64,000 nucleotides of DNA from Liolophura sinensis (Eukaryota; Mollusca; Polyplacophora; Chitonida; Chitonidae), in contig NC_088306.1 in the NCBI RefSeq assembly GCF_032854445.1, positions 4,710,373 through 4,774,372 on the forward strand, in the 5' to 3' direction. Numbering within the stretch: the stretch's first letter is position 1; each line of letters opens with the position of its first letter. A program made the translations under genes and the position numbers. A model generated the notes under the pieces. That model ran no database searches. It was not told the origin of the DNA and worked only from the letters and a program-made list of their open reading frames with translations. Of the stretch, positions 34,801 to 42,054 are shown in pieces.

Positions 34801-37800
34801 AATACAGTAGACAATATTTTATTGTGGTTTTAGCTTTATAATGTTTATTTATTTATTTGATTGCTGTTTTATGCCGTACTCAAGAATATTTCACTTATAC
34901 GACGGCGGCCAGCATTATGGTGGGTGGAAACCGGGCACAGCCCAGGGGAAACCCACGACCATCCACAGGTTGCTGGCAGACCTTCCCACGTACGGCCGGA
35001 GAGGAAGCCAGCATGAACTGGACTTGAACTCACAGCGACCGCAATATAATGTTTAAGTCTGGCTGATACTGCCTTCCTCCCCGGTCATACGTTGGAAGGT
35101 CTCTCCACAATCTGTAGAATATCAATGGTCATGGGTTTCCACCCAGGCTCTGTCTGGTTTCTTCCCATCATAGTGCTAGCTACCGCCGGATGAGTGAAAC
35201 ATTCTTGAGTATGGCATAAAAACATCAATCATATAAATAAATTAATTTAAAAATAAATAAAAATAAATTTCACTGTTCAACTGAAAATAAATTCTCAAAT
35301 CCAGAGTGTTTTATTACTACTGTTTAGTTTAGGCAAGCAGATGAGGCAGTATGGAAGTTATTAAATTAGTTATGGGCTTTGTTGTAGGCAAACAGATGGG
35401 AGGGGACCTATGACCCGGATGTGGAGCAGCACAAGGTTAGTACATGGGTGAAGTTTGTGTGATCAGGCCAGATTTGAGCCATGCAGAGCAGGTACCCTAG
35501 TTTTGGAAACTCAAATTTAGCAAGGCCAAAACAGCTAATTTTGATCTGATTTTGATCAGATGTTCCTCCGTAAAGCTCCAAACTTTGGTTTTTCTACCTT
35601 TTCCAGTTTTTGAGATATTGCAATTTTACGAGTTGACTAAGAATAATAATAATAATTAAAGTTGTTATCCAACAGCATTGCTGGGGTCCAGGAGACTAGA
35701 ATTTTACCATTTCTGCTAGCCTGATGTCTGTAAAATTCATGATAATGGTAAAAAGACACAAAAAAATGTCAAAGAATGTACTGGATTTGAACCCTACAGT
35801 GCCAAGCATCATTTACAATTTGCAAAGTACTGAAGACTAGAATAAAGATCAAACCGCTTTGATCTTTTGCTAATGCCCGAGGACAAAAGACAAAGAATAC
35901 ATTGTTGAGAAGTGATTGCCCAAGAGCAAAAGAGCTGATGACCGTTCCCATGGTAAACTGCAGTCAATGGTTTCATGCAATCTAGCATAAAGCTTTCGTG
36001 TTATTTGTATAGGATGGTTTTGTCAATTTTTACCCATATTATAAAAAGGTTGTAGTTTGGTATGCAAATAAGACCAAAAAAAAAAACAGAAATTTGACAG
36101 AACCATTCTATGTAAATAACACGGGAGCTTCATGCAAGACTGCATCAGATCTTCTGCTCTGTGGCACCAACTTTTTCACAACATTATATTCTTTCTGTCT
36201 TCTGTCCTGGGGTATCAGCAGAGGATCAAAGCTGCCTGATCTCTATTCTAGTCTTCAGTACTTGGCCAATTGTAAATAATGCTTGGCAGTGTAGGGTTCA
36301 AATCCTGTACATTCCTTTACATTGCTTTCATGTTTTTTTACCATTATCATGAACTTCATAGACATCAGGCTACCAGAAGTGGTAAAAGTCTAGTCACATG
36401 GACCATGGCAACGCTGTTGGATAACAGCTTTACTTCATTTTCTGTCTGTAGGTTTTAAGTGCAAAAAAAAAAATGTCAAAGACATTTTTATGCATTCTGG
36501 CATAAACTATTTTAACATCTTTGCGGCAGAAATATTAATAAGAAATAATTTGCCAAATTTCTAGGTAAATGACTTTTAGCCGATTGTGTATTATTCTGGT
36601 TGAATTCAGCTACCTGAATCCTAAAAGAAACTTTTGACAGTATTAAGCCCTCAAGCCTTGTACAAATTTGACAATATTTTTTTCTGTATCAATCCGCAGT
36701 GCTTAGCTGCATTGATAACCATAATTATCATTTCAGCAACTGATGAAGAATGACATTGCTGTTCTAAGGGCTTACCCATTCATCTACTTGGCGGTGTCAA
36801 TATTTCCGCTGATTAACAGGTAGGTGGTCACAACCGTTGACATATGCATATCTTCATGCAACACCTTGGCGAGCTTAACAGTGAGCTTACATGTACATGT
36901 GTTTATTTATATATATATTTTTTTTTTTTTTCTTTTTCTTTTTTTTTTAGCCCTGGACATGCCGCTTGGCATTTCTTCAGCTCTTGACCACGATTTTACA
37001 TTGGTAACAATTATAATAACCTCACTGTGCGTTCAAGTCCAGCTCATGCTCTCCGGCCGTACTTGGGAAGGTCTTTCAGCAACGTGCAGATGGTTGTGGG
37101 TTTCCCCCGGGCTCTGCCCGGTTTTCTCCCACCATAATACTGGCTGTCGTCGTATAAGTGAAATATTCTTGAGTTCGGTGTAAAACACAAATCAAATAAA
37201 TAAATAAATTATAATACTCAAGTGCTCTGGGGTTACAGGGTGTAGAATAACCATCATTTTTGTGAGCAATGTTGATTTACTGCAAGCTGCTTGAAGTACT
37301 TGAAGGATTTTACAGATCTGCAATATGTAACAAACATTACTAAGCATTGATCAAACATTGTTTGAATTGAGAACCACTTTGTTGCAATACAGAACATTCA
37401 GTTATAACAAAAAACTAATCTCTGTAGAAACAAGCTAATACTAGTAAAACAGGGCAATACTTTTAGAAGAATGATGGATTGTGTCTTGCATAGTGTGAAG
37501 ATAATATTCACGTAGAGTTACATGTAGGTCTAGAGTGGAACGCTATAACTTAACCTGGAATGCTACGCTATAACTTAACCTGGAATGCTTTCAAGTATTC
37601 AGATTTACTCTTTTTAATACTTCCTAATAATAAAGTTTATATTTCATTGTGAATATATGATGTAAAACAAGAGGTTACATGTACATTGTAAGAGCTACTG
37701 CTGTATTAGAGTTACTTCCCTTTGTGTAAGAGTTATTCCCATTGACATTTTATTAATACTGGCTAGACTTTAGAGACGTTTTCACTATCTTCTTGTTGCT

Positions 37801-40800
37801 GGGAATCTATGTTTGAATTGTTGATTCAGTCTTTGTGTCATTCTAGATCTTTCTTAATGTCTTAATATATGTACCTCATGTACTTATTAAGGAAAGCAGC
37901 AACATTACATCTACATATACATGTCAGCCTACATCATAAACTCTGGCAAATAAATGCAGGATTTTCTTTTCCTTTCTTGATTGTTGCTTAAAGACGTACT
38001 CTTTTTTCACTTTACATATGATCACCATCAGTTTTATGGGTAATTGGAAACCAGAATGCACCATTGTAAAGTTACCAGCAAACTTATGTGAATGTCAGGA
38101 ACTGATGCGCAGGCTGTATTTGGTGGAAGACTAGTGGTCTTCAGTGAATGTGATAGGACCAACATTGACATGAGCTTAGCATTGTGGACCGCTTATCTTA
38201 AACAATGCTCCACAGGCAGTGAGAATTGCGGAATAAACCCAAATCTTCAAGTTTTAGTTTTAATCCTTCCTTCCACATTGAGAAAAAAATTATTTCTGCC
38301 TGTAAAATAACAGTTAAAACTCGTGTAGCCTATGGTTAGAGTTAGGGTGAGGGTTTGTTTATCAATTGCTGGTTGATTCATTTATCAATTGCTGGTTGAT
38401 TGGTTTATCAATTGCTGGTTGATTCATTTATCAATTGCTGGTTGATTCATTTATCAATTGCTGGTTGATTGGTTTATCAATTGCTGGTTGATTGGTTTAT
38501 CAATTGCTGGTTGATTGGTTTATCAGTTGCTGGTTGATTGGTTTATCAATTGCTGGTTGATTGGTTTATCAATTGCTGGTTGATTGGTTTATCAATTGCT
38601 GGTTGATTGGTTTATCAATTGCTGGTTGATTCATTTATCAATTGCTGGTTGATTCATTTATCAATTGCTGGTTGATTGGTTTACTGAGAGCCCCTGAATT
38701 TATTCCACCAGTGAAACTGTCAGCTAAAATTATATCGTGTAAGTGAGGGTTTCTAAGGTACTGAGTATATCACCCATCAATCCCTGAATCCATGACTCAG
38801 TGTTTACGTGTTATGTTTGTGTTTTTAGGATCCAGAACGCTGTAGATCACGAGAACCACGTGTTTGCCCTGGTCTTACTGGCCTCTATCTCTGCTCCACT
38901 ACATGGTTAGTACATGCACAACCTTCCGTCCCTCTTGTCTGCCATATTTAGTACTGCTGTCTTCTTGAATGCAGCCTCTGTCCATTCACTGTTTGGTATA
39001 ATGATGGCACTTATTGGTGGACATCAAAAGTTTTAATTTTATTTTTTCCTCCCACATTGAGAAAAAATATTATTTCTGCCTGTAAAACAACAGTTTAAAC
39101 GTGTGTAGCCTTATGGTTAGGGTTAGGATTATGGTTAGGGTGAGGAATTTAAGTCAAATCTGAAAATTAAGTCAATCATTTTTTGTGCTGCTTATGTTGT
39201 TTCTGTTAGATATTGACTTGACATGTACACCTGTCTCATATCAGATCTCCATACATGCATATGGTATGACAACATGCCTTCAAACCTTTACACTGAAAAT
39301 GGGTAGGGCCTCCGTGGCCTGGTCATTAGTTTACTAGCACTGCACGATGACAAAGAAAGAATAAAACTAACTATTTTTCTGGACTGTGTTTAATTGTCTT
39401 TCATCTAACGCTTCATGTCAGTGGGCTTTTTTGCCTTAAAATCATTCAAAATCAAAATCAACAATCAAAATTTCTCCATAACATAGCCATCATGTACAAT
39501 CTTACTCAGGCTCTTGTATGCTTCCGCCACCTTCACTGTTTTCTCTGTCTCTCTCTTTCTCAGGGGCGCTCAATGCTATAGTATTTGGTATGGACAAAGA
39601 TACCACGGCTAGACTTACCCCATCACAGATCAAGGTAAGTGTTGTGTGTGGCTCAGAAGTTTGTTCTTCTTGAATTTACGAATAAAATGTACGACATGTA
39701 TACGTTGAAGAAAAAGGTGTATCAGTGAACAATTGTATCTGGCTGTCACCACACAAAATGTTTGTATTAACCTGATGTTAAGCCAGTACATTTACCTACA
39801 CAACACAACCCTGATCTCATACTGCTGAACAGCTCATAACCATCAGTCTCTCCAACATGATGTACTACAATCCATCAGCCTTTTTGCATGTTTGCAAGTG
39901 GTGTTTATTTGGGCATATTTTGAAGGCATTATTCTGTTTAGACTGAAAAAAATATGCTATGTGTGAAGCCCTAAAATTGGCCATTCCAACCAATGTAGTT
40001 TTGTCTTCAAAGTCATGTAATAATTGTGCATAAATTGTCTAGAATTTTCTCTATCATATTCGAAAAGGTTGAGAAATTAAGGTGCCCTATTTACTCAGCA
40101 GCTTTCAGCATCATTTATATACATTTTTAGTTTGATTTTGGAGACAAAACTACATTGGTTGGATTGCCCAATTTTAGGCCTTCACAAAAAGTATAATTTT
40201 AATAGTCTGCACCAAATAATGCCTCAAGAGTATGCTTATATAAACCTTTTTAGTAAGCATGCAAAAAGGTTGAAGAATTACAGTAGTTCAAGTTAATATG
40301 GGTAAGAAACAGGAGTCATAGACCTGGCAAAACTTTGCAATCATGATTCCTACCGCAGTACTGCACTGTGGGTGACGGGCAACAGCTGTACAGTACTATG
40401 GTGTTACCAGGCAGTTAAAACATGCAGATGCAATTCAGTTTGATAAGGGCTAAAACTATATGTAACGGTACATGTATGTTTAGGTACCATTCTGTACAGT
40501 AACAGTAACCATCCAGTACCTTCTTGTCAAAGATTTCCTGCATTTAACAGTAACCGTCCAATACCTTGTTATCAAAGATTTTCCGCGTTTAACAGTAACC
40601 ATCCAGTACCTTGTTGTCAAAGATTTTCTGAGTTTAACAGTAACATTACAGTACCTTGTTGTCAAAGATTTCTTGAGTTTAACAGTAACAATACAGTACC
40701 TTGTTGTCAAAGATTTTCCGTGTTTAACAGTAACCATCCAGTGCCTTGTTGTCAAAGATTTCCTGAGTTTAACAGTAACAATACAGTACCTTGTTGTCAA

Positions 40801-42022
40801 AGATTTTCCGCGTTTAACAGTAACCGTCCAATACCTTGTTGTCAAAGATTTCCTGAGTTTAACAGTAACAATACGGTACCTTGTTGTCAAAGATTTCCCG
40901 CGTTTAACAGTAACCATACAGTACCTTGTTGTCAAAGATTTCCCGCATTTCACAGTAACCATACAGTACCTTGTTATCAAAGATTTTCCGCATTTAACAG
41001 TAACCATCCAGTACCTTGTTATCAAAGATTTCCTGAGTTTAACAGTAACAATACAGTACCTTGTTGTCAAAGATTTCCCGCGTTTCACAGTAACCATACA
41101 GTACCTTGTTATCAAAGATTTTCCGCGTTTAACAGTAACCATCCAGTACCTTGTTATCAAAGATTTCCTGAGTTTAACAGTAACAATACAGTACCTTGTT
41201 GTCAAAGATTTGTTGTGTCGCACACAAACAATCCATGTCACCAATCCACAGCCTATTGCAGATTGTGTTTTCTTCGATTTTCCTCGTGTTATCATGGAAA
41301 TTATTTTTTGAAGCACTTGTTTGATGTATATTTTTGTCATGCTTTTTGTCAATGTTACAAATTTTTGGTTACGTACATGTATTTGCCAGCCACATAATTT
41401 TGCTACATTAACATCTACTGCTGCTGTGTAGATATAACTATGTTTTGTATTCAGCTGGCATTTGTCTGCGTGATTTTGTAAATTTGGTTTATGCAAAATG
41501 TCTCTGATGAGCGATTGTATTTAATATATTTTGATTTATTTTGTATCTTTTTTTTATTTTTTTATTGTGATTATTAATTAAAAAATTTTTTATTTGAGCC
41601 CGCATTCTTTTTTTGTTGTCATTTACTACAGTGATAGAGGCATGCTAATTTTCAGAAAGTATAAAGCTTCAGTATTTATAGTGTCTTCCAACTTTTGACA
41701 GATTTGCTGATTAAATACCATTTCTATTTTAAAATGCTTTATCATGTGGCATGATAGCTGGAATTTATCATTTTGATTTTTATACATTTTGTGTATTCTT
41801 GTTTTAATGCCTTCTGTGAATAGCTTTTTGTACATTTCTGTACATGTACGTCTACAGGCTTCATCTACATATATTTTAGTTGCTGTATGTTGTAGTTTGC
41901 ACTGTATTTCTTTCTTTATTATATGTCATTTTGTGATTCCTTACTTTTTGAATCAGGAGAGATTTTCTTTACATATAGTGATGTGGATGCAATTGTTAAT
42001 ATATTAATAATAATATATAATA

Positions 42023-42054
<32 letters not shown>

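Noticed and set aside
40480-41496. 338-codon minus ORF and 225/212-codon plus ORFs with 15-residue repeats
   Set aside because: The 45-bp minisatellite has a period divisible by three, so several frames stay open at once on both strands.
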